Assembly (NCBI RefSeq): GCF_001613145.1
Contig: NZ_BDBU01000018.1
Coordinates: 1 to 64,000, forward strand
Direction: 5' to 3'
DNA length: 64,000 nt
Source: Nocardia jejuensis NBRC 103114
GTDB taxonomy: Bacteria; Actinomycetota; Actinomycetes; Mycobacteriales; Mycobacteriaceae
Below are positions 46,099 to 54,167 of the stretch, piece by piece (positions within the stretch are counted from its first letter, which is position 1; each line of letters opens with the position of its first letter). The notes beneath the pieces were generated by a model that made no database searches, had not been told where the DNA came from, and worked only from the letters and a program-made list of their open reading frames with translations. A program made the position numbers and the translations under genes.

Positions 46099-47937
46099 TC
46101 ACTCGAGCACCACCTCGATATCGTGCTCCGTCACAATTCGGTTGAAAGCGACCAATCGTTCCAGCACTATCCGGGCGCTCCAGGGGCCGCCGACGCACAG
46201 CGAGCCGGACGGGGCGGCGAGCAATTCACGAACATCGCTCTCGTGCACCAGCTTCAGAGCCGGCGATCCCGGCTCGAGGAGCTGCTCGACCTGTCGGCGC
46301 AGCGCGTTCTCGTACGCGACATCCTGGGTCGACGGGTAAGGGGTCTTGCGGCGTTGCACGACCGACTCGGGCAGCAGATCGGCGACCGCCGCGCGCAGCA
46401 GGCTCTTCTCGTATCCATCGAACGTCTTCATCGACCAGGGTGTGTTGAAGACGTACTCGACCAGACGGTGATCGGTGAAGGGCACCCGAACCTCGAGCCC
46501 CACCGCCATGCTCACCCGGTCCTTGCGATCCAGCAGCATGCTCTCCCAGCGAGTCAGATGCAGGTAGGTGATCTCGCGCATACGCGCCTCGTGGCCGGAT
46601 TCGCCCGACAGCCGGGGACATTCGGCGACAGCCTCGGTATACCGCTGTTTGAGGTGCTCGTCCAGGCCGAGCCCCTCCCAGAGCCCGAGGGAGTGCAGGG
46701 CGGCGATCCCGCCGGACTTGGCCGCGGAGGTGAACCATGGGAACGCGTCGGCCGCCACCGCATCCGGGTCGTGGAACTGGTTGTAACCGCCGAAGAGTTC
46801 ATCGGCGGCTTCGCCCGACAGCGCCACCGTTGCCGCGGTGCGAACCGCGCGGCACAGCAGGTACAGCGAATACTCCATATCGCTGATGATCACCGGGAGG
46901 TCGAACGCGTCCAGGACCGCGGTCTGCACCGCGGGATCCACGAGTTCGGTGTTGTCCAGCTCGACGACCACGTGATCGACGCCGAGGTGCGCGGCTACCT
47001 CCAGCGCGTACGGGGTGTCGGGATCCTTCCACGCGGCATTGGCGGTGAATCGCTCTGTGTGACCGGCGAAGTCGACCGAATACGTGCGCAGCGCGGGAGC
47101 GCCCCGTTCGGCGAGCACCTTGGCGGCCAGTGCCGTGATGGCACTGGAATCGAGCCCGCCCGACAGCAGCGAGCAGATCGGCACGTCAGCGATCAGCTGC
47201 CGCTGGACGATATCCTCGAGCAGCTCTCGGACGTGGGCGATGGTCGCGTCCAGATCGTCGGTGTGCTCACGGGCTGCCAGCTTCCAGTAGACGATCTTCT
47301 CGATGCCGTCGGCGGCGACCTTGACCACGGTGCCGGGCCGGACCTCGAACATGCCGCGAAAGGGAGCCAGCTCGGGAGTTTTCGTCATGGTGAAGAACTC
47401 GCGCAGGCCGTTGCGGTCGATAACGGCGGGGATGTCCGGGTGCGCCAGAATAGCTTTCGGCTCCGATCCGAAAACGACGCCGCCGTCCAGGAACTGGTAG
47501 TACAGCGGCTTCACTCCGAAACGGTCGCGGACGAGAAGCAGCTCCTCGCTTCGGCAATCCCACAATGCGAACGCGAAAATTCCGTTCAGGCGGGCTGGAA
47601 AGTCACTTCCCCACTGCAGGTATGCCCGCAGAACGACCTCGGTATCACTTTCGGTCCGGAACGTGTGACCGAGTGTGCGCAATTCTTCCCGTAATTCGAT
47701 GAAGTTGTAGACCTCGCCGGTGTAGCTGATCACCACTTCATCGGCCACCATCGGCTGCCGGCCTCCGGCGAGGTCGATCACCGACAGACGCCGGTGTCCG
47801 AGCAACGCGTGCGCGGACACCCATATCCCCTCGTCGTCGGGCCCTCGGTTGACCATCGTGGCAGTCATCGCGGAGACCGTGTCGACGCTGGGCGCCAGGT
47901 TCCTGCGGTGGTCGACCCATCCCGTTAGTCCGCACAT
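46099..47937 (-). CDS. Asparagine-synthetase-like glutamine-dependent amidotransferase (Cys-2 intact)
   Basis: 612 residues from ATG 47937, chosen because the protein must begin MCGLTGW: in this class Cys-2 becomes the N-terminal nucleophile that hydrolyses glutamine. A GTG farther upstream (48057) would bury that Cys. The Ntn glutaminase half has NRGPDDEG, TGEVYN and SDTEVV; the synthetase half has SGGLDSS and AADELFGGY. It is a close paralogue of the ligase at 38627-40468, sharing segments such as PSTQD and HRLVEYV near the C-terminus, but it retains the nucleophile. It could make free asparagine or, given its place in the cluster, convert a biosynthetic carboxylate to a carboxamide. It is transcribed alone on the minus strand, divergent from the methyltransferase operon. 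Confidence 0.92.
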   Translation of the reverse strand: MCGLTGWVDHRRNLAPSVDTVSAMTATMVNRGPDDEGIWVSAHALLGHRRLSVIDLAGGRQPMVADEVVISYTGEVYNFIELREELRTLGHTFRTESDTEVVLRAYLQWGSDFPARLNGIFAFALWDCRSEELLLVRDRFGVKPLYYQFLDGGVVFGSEPKAILAHPDIPAVIDRNGLREFFTMTKTPELAPFRGMFEVRPGTVVKVAADGIEKIVYWKLAAREHTDDLDATIAHVRELLEDIVQRQLIADVPICSLLSGGLDSSAITALAAKVLAERGAPALRTYSVDFAGHTERFTANAAWKDPDTPYALEVAAHLGVDHVVVELDNTELVDPAVQTAVLDAFDLPVIISDMEYSLYLLCRAVRTAATVALSGEAADELFGGYNQFHDPDAVAADAFPWFTSAAKSGGIAALHSLGLWEGLGLDEHLKQRYTEAVAECPRLSGESGHEARMREITYLHLTRWESMLLDRKDRVSMAVGLEVRVPFTDHRLVEYVFNTPWSMKTFDGYEKSLLRAAVADLLPESVVQRRKTPYPSTQDVAYENALRRQVEQLLEPGSPALKLVHESDVRELLAAPSGSLCVGGPWSARIVLERLVAFNRIVTEHDIEVVLE

Positions 47938-48129
47938 ATCTTCCAGTTCCTTCATTGATCCGGTGTCGATATCGCTGGATTCTGTGACGCCGGAGAATCG
48001 AATACACCGACGAACTATGGACTGCTGTCCCATGTCGAGCGAAAGGTGAAGTGTCACAAGCGATGTGTTCGCCGACCGTATCTCAGTCGCCTGGGTGCGG
48101 CAACGTGCTCGAGGTGTGAAACAACGGTC

Positions 48130-48158
48130 TCGACAACAGAACTCGGGTTTGCGAGTAT
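48130..48158 (+). promoter_or_regulatory. Weak promoter candidate for the methyltransferase operon
   Basis: TCGACA (48130-48135), a 17-base spacer and GAGTAT (48153-48158) lie about 40 bases before ATG 48198, within the 260-base gap between two divergent genes. The -10 match is poor. Apart from this and the ribosome-binding sites I see nothing convincing in the gap. Confidence 0.25.
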
Positions 48159-48197
48159 TCGGTCATCTGATCGAGTGTGCATCGAGGAGTTTGTTCA

Positions 48198-49229
48198 ATG
48201 GTTGAGTCGACTACCAATAAGCCCGCGGCTATCGCGTTGATGGAAATGATCGGAAACGGCTCCTTCGCGCAGGCGATATACGTGGCAGCGGATCTCGCGA
48301 TCGCGGATGTGCTCGCGGCCGGTCCTATGACCGCCGCGGACATCGCTGAGAAGATCAGTGCGAACGCTGATGCGGTACACCGGTTGTTGCGATTGCTGTC
48401 GAGTCGCGGAGTCTTCGCTCTCGAGGCTGACGGCAGGTACGCACTCAACGAGCTGTCGGATCCGCTGCGATCCGACGCGGAGGTCTCGGTGCGACCGTGG
48501 TCGTTGTTCGTCGGGTCCCCGGAGCATCGAGAGCACTGGTCGCATCTGTCCGAGGGCATCCGCACCGGTGAGGCCGTGGTCCCGGCGGTGCGCGGAGTGC
48601 CCTTCTTCGAATTCACGCGGCAGAATCCCGCGTTCGGGAAGGTCTTCAACGACGCGCAGACCAGTGTGTCCGGGATGACCCTGAAGGCGGTGCTCGGCTC
48701 CTACGACTTCTCGCGATATTCGACGATCGTCGATGTGGGTGGCGGGCACGGTCGGCTGCTGAGCGAGGTTCTGCTGAGTGCACCCGACTCCTCCGGTGTG
48801 CTCTACGACCTGCCCGCCGTGGTCGATGGTGCGCAGGTGCGCATGGAAAGCCTCGGTCTGGCCGAGCGGTGCACGGTTCAGCCCGGATCGTTCTTCGAGA
48901 GCGTTCCCGCCGGCGGGGACGCGTACATTCTCAAGCACATCATTCACGACTGGAACGACGCGGATTCCGTGCGGATCCTGCGCAACATCTGCCAGGCCAT
49001 GTCGGCGGAGAGTCGCCTGATTCTCATCGAAATCGTTCTGCCGGAAGGAAATACGCCGCATCTCGGTTTGCTGACCGACCTGAATCTGCTGGCGCTGTTC
49101 GGAGGTAAGGAACGTACCGAACAGCAGTATCGGGACTTGTTCACCGAAGCCGGCCTGACCATCGAACGCGTCCTGCCGACCGGCGGACCGGCGGGGATCA
49201 TCGAGGCCCGGGTAGCGCGGGCCTCATGA
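48198..49229 (+). CDS. SAM-dependent O-methyltransferase (dimerising type)
   Basis: 343 residues from ATG 48198; AGGAG (48185-48189) is eight bases upstream, so the earlier GTG 48177 is unlikely. An N-terminal helical dimerisation/winged region (LLRLLSSRGVF) precedes the SAM fold with VDVGGGHG (about residues 178-185), LYDLPAVV, and LKHIIHDWND carrying the catalytic His of this family. The usual target is a phenolic or enolic hydroxyl, so the hydroxyl of the 3-hydroxyanthranilate-derived unit is a natural candidate, though a polyketide hydroxyl is possible. It heads a + strand run with P450, ferredoxin and YCII-like genes, and its stop overlaps the P450 start (ATGA). Confidence 0.92.
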   Translation: MVESTTNKPAAIALMEMIGNGSFAQAIYVAADLAIADVLAAGPMTAADIAEKISANADAVHRLLRLLSSRGVFALEADGRYALNELSDPLRSDAEVSVRPWSLFVGSPEHREHWSHLSEGIRTGEAVVPAVRGVPFFEFTRQNPAFGKVFNDAQTSVSGMTLKAVLGSYDFSRYSTIVDVGGGHGRLLSEVLLSAPDSSGVLYDLPAVVDGAQVRMESLGLAERCTVQPGSFFESVPAGGDAYILKHIIHDWNDADSVRILRNICQAMSAESRLILIEIVLPEGNTPHLGLLTDLNLLALFGGKERTEQQYRDLFTEAGLTIERVLPTGGPAGIIEARVARAS

Positions 49230-50425
49230 ACGGTGCGATCGATGCTCCGGCCTTCCCGATGGCCCGTGAGCGAGGATGCCCATTCGATCCGCCACCGCAG
49301 CTGCGCCGGTCCGAGCGAATCTCCCGGGTGCGTATCTGGGATGGCAGCGAGCCCTGGCTGATCACCGAATACGACGATGTCCGTGCGCTACTGGGGGACC
49401 CGAGGGTGAGCGCGGACGCGACCAGGGCCGGCTACCCGATCTCGACGGTGGCCTTGCGCGCCGCTGTTCAGCGGAATCGCCCGTTCATGTCGATGGATGA
49501 TCCCGAGCACGCGGAATACCGGCGTCTGCTGACGGGGTATTTCTCGGTCAAACGGCTGGAACGAATGCGTCCGCGGATTCAACAGACAGCCGATCGGCTG
49601 CTGGACGAGATGCTGGCTCAGCCGATCCGCGCGGCGGATCTGATCTCGGCGTTCGCGCTACCCCTGCCGTCGCTGGTCATCTGCGAGTTGCTCGGTGTGC
49701 CCTATGCCGAGCGCGATCGATTCCACCGGCTCGCCGGCACGTCGATCTCGACCGTCACCTCCGCGGAGGAGGCCGGCATGGCCGCGGAGGAGCTGCTCGG
49801 GCTCATTCGGGCGGTGGTCATCGAACGACAGGCGAAGCCGGCGGACGACATCCTCAGCCATCTGACGCAGTCCGGTCGTCTCTCCGTCGATGAGATCACC
49901 GGCATCGGCAAGATTCTGTTGATGGCCGGGCACGAGACATCGGCCAATATGATCTCGCTCGGCACCGCCCTGCTGCTCGCGAACCCGGAACAGGCTGCGG
50001 CGCTTCGTGATGACGACGATCCCTCGGTCGTTGCGAGCGCCGTGGAGGAACTGCTGAGATTCTTGACCGTGGTCCACCACGGCCGCCGCAGGCTCGCGGT
50101 GGCGGACATCGAGATCGGCGGTGTCCGGATCGAAGCCGGTGAGGGGTTGATCCTGGCGATCGAGACAGCCAACCGTGATCCGCGTGCCTTCCCGGGCGAC
50201 CCCGATGTCCTGGATATTCGGCGAAATGCGCGGAGTCACCTGGCATTCGCGTTCGGACCCCATCAGTGCCTGGGGCAGACCCTGGCGCGAATGGAACTGC
50301 AGGTCGCCTACGGCACCCTGTTCCGCCGGGTTCCCTCGCTGGCTCTGGCCACCCCGGTCCATGAGTTGCCCTTCAAACACGATATGCGGATCTACGGGCT
50401 GCACGCGTTGCCGGTGACGTGGTGA
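49226..50425 (+). CDS. Cytochrome P450 monooxygenase
   Basis: 399 residues, soluble bacterial class I type. The I-helix oxygen-activation motif AGHETS is at about residues 234-239, the ExxR pair is in EELLRF, and the heme loop FGPHQCLGQ places the ligand at Cys-348. There is no membrane anchor. Translation starts on an ATGA overlap with the methyltransferase. A [3Fe-4S] ferredoxin gene 47 bases downstream probably supplies electrons; no ferredoxin reductase is in the window. Likely role: hydroxylation or epoxidation of the polyene or aromatic unit after chain release. The exact site cannot be read from sequence. Confidence 0.95.
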   Translation: MNGAIDAPAFPMARERGCPFDPPPQLRRSERISRVRIWDGSEPWLITEYDDVRALLGDPRVSADATRAGYPISTVALRAAVQRNRPFMSMDDPEHAEYRRLLTGYFSVKRLERMRPRIQQTADRLLDEMLAQPIRAADLISAFALPLPSLVICELLGVPYAERDRFHRLAGTSISTVTSAEEAGMAAEELLGLIRAVVIERQAKPADDILSHLTQSGRLSVDEITGIGKILLMAGHETSANMISLGTALLLANPEQAAALRDDDDPSVVASAVEELLRFLTVVHHGRRRLAVADIEIGGVRIEAGEGLILAIETANRDPRAFPGDPDVLDIRRNARSHLAFAFGPHQCLGQTLARMELQVAYGTLFRRVPSLALATPVHELPFKHDMRIYGLHALPVTW

Positions 50426-50472
50426 CCGCGGTGATCGTCCGCCGTACGAGCCTTGATGAATAGGAGTTCCGC

Positions 50473-50670
50473 ATGCGCGTCGTAGTCGACCGCGGTAGAT
50501 GCATCGGTGCGGGCCAGTGCGTCTATGTGGCACCGGAGATTTTCGACCAGGATGACGACGGACTCGTCATCCTGCTCAAGGAGGATGTCGTGAAGGACAG
50601 CGACACCGAAGACGTACGGCAGGCCGAGATTCTGTGCCCCGCCCGGGCCATCATTCCCGCGAGGAGATGA
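50473..50670 (+). CDS. [3Fe-4S] ferredoxin, P450 partner
   Basis: 65 residues with Cys-10, Cys-16 and Cys-55 in CIGAGQC and CPARAI. The second Cys of a [4Fe-4S] motif is Ala, the usual pattern of small actinobacterial [3Fe-4S] ferredoxins that feed P450s. The rest is acidic (DQDDDG), as expected for docking to a P450. It follows the P450 gene after 47 bases, with AGGAG upstream of ATG 50473, and its stop lies just ahead of the YCII-like gene. Confidence 0.95.
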   Translation: MRVVVDRGRCIGAGQCVYVAPEIFDQDDDGLVILLKEDVVKDSDTEDVRQAEILCPARAIIPARR

Positions 50671-50675
50671 CCGCG

Positions 50676-51005
50676 ATGGCGCAGTACATGTTGTTGTATC
50701 GAGGTCCGGCGCGGCCCCTGGAGAATTTCCCAGCAGAGCAGGTCCAGTCTCAGATGCGCGCGTGGGCGCTGTGGACCGAACAGCTCGGGAGTGCACTGTT
50801 GTCGCTGGGCGAACCGTTCAGTGCGCGAAGCGCTTTGGTCGGCGACGGTTCCGAGGTGATGGCCACCGAACTCAACGGTTACTCGATCATCGAGGCGGAC
50901 ACCATCACCCATGCCCGCTCGCTGTGTGCTGAACACCCCTATCTCAACGGCGAATCGAGCACGTTCGTCATCGAGATCTTCGAGCTCACCCCGATGGGCC
51001 GATGA
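50676..51005 (+). CDS. YCII-related small protein
   Basis: 109 residues. ATG 50676 is chosen because AGGAG (50662-50666) lies nine bases upstream; ATG 50667, overlapping the ferredoxin stop, has the same site touching it. The sequence (YMLLYRGPARP at the start, HPYLNGESSTFVIEIFELTP at the end) fits the ferredoxin-like YCII/DGPF family, small dimers of mostly unknown activity, some acting as isomerases or lyases. Being last in the methyltransferase-P450-ferredoxin run, it may take part in tailoring. No catalytic residue can be assigned with confidence. Confidence 0.75.
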   Translation: MAQYMLLYRGPARPLENFPAEQVQSQMRAWALWTEQLGSALLSLGEPFSARSALVGDGSEVMATELNGYSIIEADTITHARSLCAEHPYLNGESSTFVIEIFELTPMGR

Positions 51006-51130
51006 TGCCGGGCACGCCGGCTCGGCACGAGCGCGTGTGGTCGCTCGTGGGTCGGTATCTTCGCGAGAGTCTCATCGCAATCGGAATGTGCACGGCACCG
51101 GTGGTTCCGACCTGCCGAGAACCGGAAGGT

Positions 51131-51160
51131 GGACTACCGCAGCCCGACCTGCGGTAGTCC
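51131..51160. terminator. Bidirectional hairpin ending the tailoring operon and the asparaginase gene
   Basis: GGACTACCGCAG (51131-51142), loop CCCGAC, and the exact complement CTGCGGTAGTCC (51149-51160) make a 12-bp stem in the 166-base gap between two convergent genes. No U-tract follows, which is usual in high-G+C actinobacteria. Confidence 0.65.
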
Positions 51161-51171
51161 GCTCGTGACGC

Positions 51172-52287
51172 TCAGCTGTCCCCGAAAGCCTGCTGCACCT
51201 TCGCCACATCGGTGATTCCGTCGGAGAGCAACAGCTGCAACAGGATTCGCGATTTCGCGGGGTTCAGTCCCAGCGCGGAGACGGTGCCGAGTTCGTCGTC
51301 GTTCAATTCGGCGTTGCGCACGACGCTTCCGGATCCGACTCGGCTGGAACGCACGACCAGCACGCCTCGTTTCGCGGCTGCGCTGAGGGCGTCGACGACT
51401 GGTTTGGCGGTATTGCCGTCTCCGACACCGGCCAGGACGATGCCGAGCGCGCCGTGGCCGAGTGCGTCGTCGACCTGGGTCGCGTCCATACCGGCATGGG
51501 AGTAGACGATGTCGACGTGCGGCAGGGGAGCCTTGCCGGGAACCGGGAACGTGAGTCGCGGTTGCGTGGTGGCGGGCCCCGCGAACTGGACCGCCGCCGC
51601 GTCGACGTGACCGATCGGCCCGCTGTTCGGGGAGGTGAAGGTCTGCACGCTGGTGGTATTGGACTTGGTGACGTCCTTCGCGCCGTGAATGGTGTCGTTG
51701 AGCACGACCATGGTCCCGCGTCCGCGTGCCTGGGAGTCGGCCGCCACCTGCACCGCGGAGCGCAGGTTCGCCGGACCGTCGGCGCTCAGTGCCGTGGACG
51801 GACGCATCGATCCGACCAGCACGACCGGCTTGTCGCTCGCGACCACGTGATCGAGGAAGAACGCGGTCTCCTCGATCGTGTCGGTCCCGTGCGTGACCAC
51901 CACCCCGTCGGCCTGATCGCCGGCGAAGATCTCGTCGATCTTGTGTGCCAGATCCAGCCACACCTGGTCGTTCATGTCCTGGCTGCCGATATTGGAAATC
52001 TGCACCGCCTGCAGAGTCGCGATCTTGTCGAGTCCGGGCACGGCGTCGATCAGGTCCTGCGCGGTGGCCTGACCCGCGGTGTAGCCGACCGCGGAGTTCG
52101 CATTGGCCTTGCCCGCGATCGTGCCGCCGGTCGCCAGAATGGTGATGCGCGGCAGCGCGCCCGGCGCGACCGTGGAACTCGACGCGGCCACCGGTGCCGG
52201 ATTCTCGGAATCGTTCCCGCATCCCGTGAGCAGAACAGCCGCGCACGCAGCCGCACCGGCGATACGAAGAATGGATTGTCGCGCCAT
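51172..52287 (-). CDS. L-asparaginase, exported lipoprotein
   Basis: 371 residues from ATG 52287, with GAGGGG about six bases upstream; an upstream in-frame start lacks support and would displace the signal peptide. The N-terminus is a lipoprotein signal ending in a lipobox (LLTGC, Cys-23), so the enzyme should be anchored on the outer face of the membrane. TGGTIAG (catalytic Thr about residue 56) and HGTDT are the two active-site threonine motifs of the bacterial asparaginase family. It hydrolyses asparagine to aspartate and ammonia. It is divergent from an aspartate decarboxylase and aspartate:alanine exchanger, which would use the aspartate. Glutaminase side activity is possible. Confidence 0.93.
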   Translation of the reverse strand: MARQSILRIAGAAACAAVLLTGCGNDSENPAPVAASSSTVAPGALPRITILATGGTIAGKANANSAVGYTAGQATAQDLIDAVPGLDKIATLQAVQISNIGSQDMNDQVWLDLAHKIDEIFAGDQADGVVVTHGTDTIEETAFFLDHVVASDKPVVLVGSMRPSTALSADGPANLRSAVQVAADSQARGRGTMVVLNDTIHGAKDVTKSNTTSVQTFTSPNSGPIGHVDAAAVQFAGPATTQPRLTFPVPGKAPLPHVDIVYSHAGMDATQVDDALGHGALGIVLAGVGDGNTAKPVVDALSAAAKRGVLVVRSSRVGSGSVVRNAELNDDELGTVSALGLNPAKSRILLQLLLSDGITDVAKVQQAFGDS

Positions 52288-52502
52288 AGTCAACCCCTCG
52301 GTGGGTACGTGAGCATGGGAATCGCATTCAGCAGCGGTGGAAATCCTAGTGCCGGGTAGCAGCCGCAGGCGATGACCGCACGATGACAACCCGGTCTCGA
52401 TCCCCGACAATCCGTGTGAAATACACCGCGGCGTGATCTGGTCGTGTCACGGTATTGGCCGGATACGGGATCGACCGGACTTCGATATGCGGAGGTTGGA
52501 CG

Positions 52503-54137
52503 ATGAGTGTGGACGACCAGGTCGATCGGGCGACCGAGAAGAAATACGAGACGCTCAGCCCGTTCGAGCTGAAAGACGAGCTCATCGATCTGGCCGATGA
52601 GCATATGCACAAGACCGCGCACGCGATGATCAACGCGGGCCGTGGCAATCCCAACTGGACCTCCCTCACCGCCCGCGAGGCCTTCTATCTGCTCGGCCGA
52701 TTCGCCGCGTCGGAGGCCAAGCGCGACTGGGACGAATTCCCCGGCCTCGCGGGAATGCCGCAGCCGGACGGAATCGCCGCGCGCCTGGACGAATTCCTCA
52801 CCGCCGAATCCGAGAGCGACGCGGTGAAATTGCTGCGGGGCGCGGTCGAATACGGCACCGCCACCCTGGGTTTCGAGGCCGACGCCTGGGTCGGCGAACT
52901 GGCCGATGCCATCCACGGCGACCACTATCCGGTCCCGGACCGCATGCTGACCCACATCGAACAGGTGGTGCACGCCTACCTCGACCTGGCGATGGGTGGT
53001 GCGCCCGCGAGCGGCTGGGATCTGTTCGCGACCGAGGGTGGCACCGCCGCCATGTGCTACCTGTTCGACAGTTGCGTGGTGAACGGGATGCTCGCTCCGG
53101 GCGACCGTATCGCGATCATGACCCCGATCTTCACGCCGTATCTCGAGATACCGCATCTCGATCGTTTCCAATTCGACGTGGTCGAGGTGAAAGCGGACAA
53201 GGACGCCTCCGACGGCATGCACACCTGGCAGTACCCGCCCGAGGAAATCGAGAAGCTGACCGACCCGAGCGTCAAGGCGCTGTTCCTGGTCAATCCCTCG
53301 AATCCGCCGTCGGTAATGCTGGATTCGGCGACGCTGGAACGGATCTCGCAGATCGTGGCCGAGGAGAATCCGAATCTGACGATCATCACCGACGATGTGT
53401 ACGGCACATTCGTCGAGGGTTTCCAATCGCTGATGTCCGCCGCGGCGTCGAATACGATCGGCGTCTATTCCTTCAGCAAGTATTTCGGTTGCACCGGATG
53501 GCGTCTGGGTGTCATCGCGGTGGCCAAGGACAACATCTTCGATACTCGAATCGCGAATATGCCGGAGGCGGAACGAGATCGGCTGACGAAGCGCTATTCC
53601 ACGATCGCCCTCGAACCGGAGAAACTGAAGTTCATCGACCGCATGGTCGCCGATTCGCGCGATGTCGCGCTCAATCACACGGCGGGATTGTCCACGCCCC
53701 AACAGGTTCAGATGGCGCTGTTCGCACTCGGCGACCTGCTCGACAAGGACGCGCAGCACCGCAAGAACTGCGAGGCGATCATCGCGCGCCGACTGCAGGC
53801 ACTCTGCGACGGCCTGCGGATCCCGGTGCCCGTGGATCCGAACGCCGCCAATTACTACGTCGAGATCGACCTCATGGTGTGGGTGAAGCAGCACTGGAGT
53901 CACGAATTCGCGCAGTGGCTCGTCTCGGAGCACGAACCGGTCGATCCGGTGTTCCGGCTGGCCGAACAGGGGTCGATCGTGCTGCTCAACGGCGGCGGTT
54001 TCGACGGACCGCAGTGGTCGGTGCGGGTGTCGCTGGCCAATCTCCGGCAGGACAGCTACACCGAGATCGGTCACTCGCTGCGCGAGATCATGGGCGAATA
54101 CCACCGCGAGTTCCAGAACCGCGCCACCGCACGCTGA
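52503..54137 (+). CDS. asdA: L-aspartate 4-decarboxylase (PLP, AsdA type)
   Basis: 544 residues from ATG 52503; GGAGG (52491-52495) is seven bases upstream, so the earlier in-frame start at 52455 is rejected. It is a fold-type I PLP aminotransferase relative with an extended N-terminal region; the PLP-binding Lys lies in SFSKYFGCTGWRLG at about residue 325. Length and sequence fit bacterial aspartate beta-decarboxylases (about 530-550 residues). It converts aspartate to alanine plus CO2, consuming a proton. The next gene encodes the aspartate:alanine exchanger, a pairing known to generate proton-motive force and resist acid. Aminotransferase side activity is known for the family. Confidence 0.92.
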   Translation: MSVDDQVDRATEKKYETLSPFELKDELIDLADEHMHKTAHAMINAGRGNPNWTSLTAREAFYLLGRFAASEAKRDWDEFPGLAGMPQPDGIAARLDEFLTAESESDAVKLLRGAVEYGTATLGFEADAWVGELADAIHGDHYPVPDRMLTHIEQVVHAYLDLAMGGAPASGWDLFATEGGTAAMCYLFDSCVVNGMLAPGDRIAIMTPIFTPYLEIPHLDRFQFDVVEVKADKDASDGMHTWQYPPEEIEKLTDPSVKALFLVNPSNPPSVMLDSATLERISQIVAEENPNLTIITDDVYGTFVEGFQSLMSAAASNTIGVYSFSKYFGCTGWRLGVIAVAKDNIFDTRIANMPEAERDRLTKRYSTIALEPEKLKFIDRMVADSRDVALNHTAGLSTPQQVQMALFALGDLLDKDAQHRKNCEAIIARRLQALCDGLRIPVPVDPNAANYYVEIDLMVWVKQHWSHEFAQWLVSEHEPVDPVFRLAEQGSIVLLNGGGFDGPQWSVRVSLANLRQDSYTEIGHSLREIMGEYHREFQNRATAR

Positions 54138-54167
54138 CCCGGTCCCGCTCACCCGAAGGACGACTCG

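Noticed and set aside
48046..48240. 64-residue + strand frame overlapping the methyltransferase start
   Set aside because: No ribosome-binding site and no recognisable composition; it lies mostly in the divergent promoter gap.
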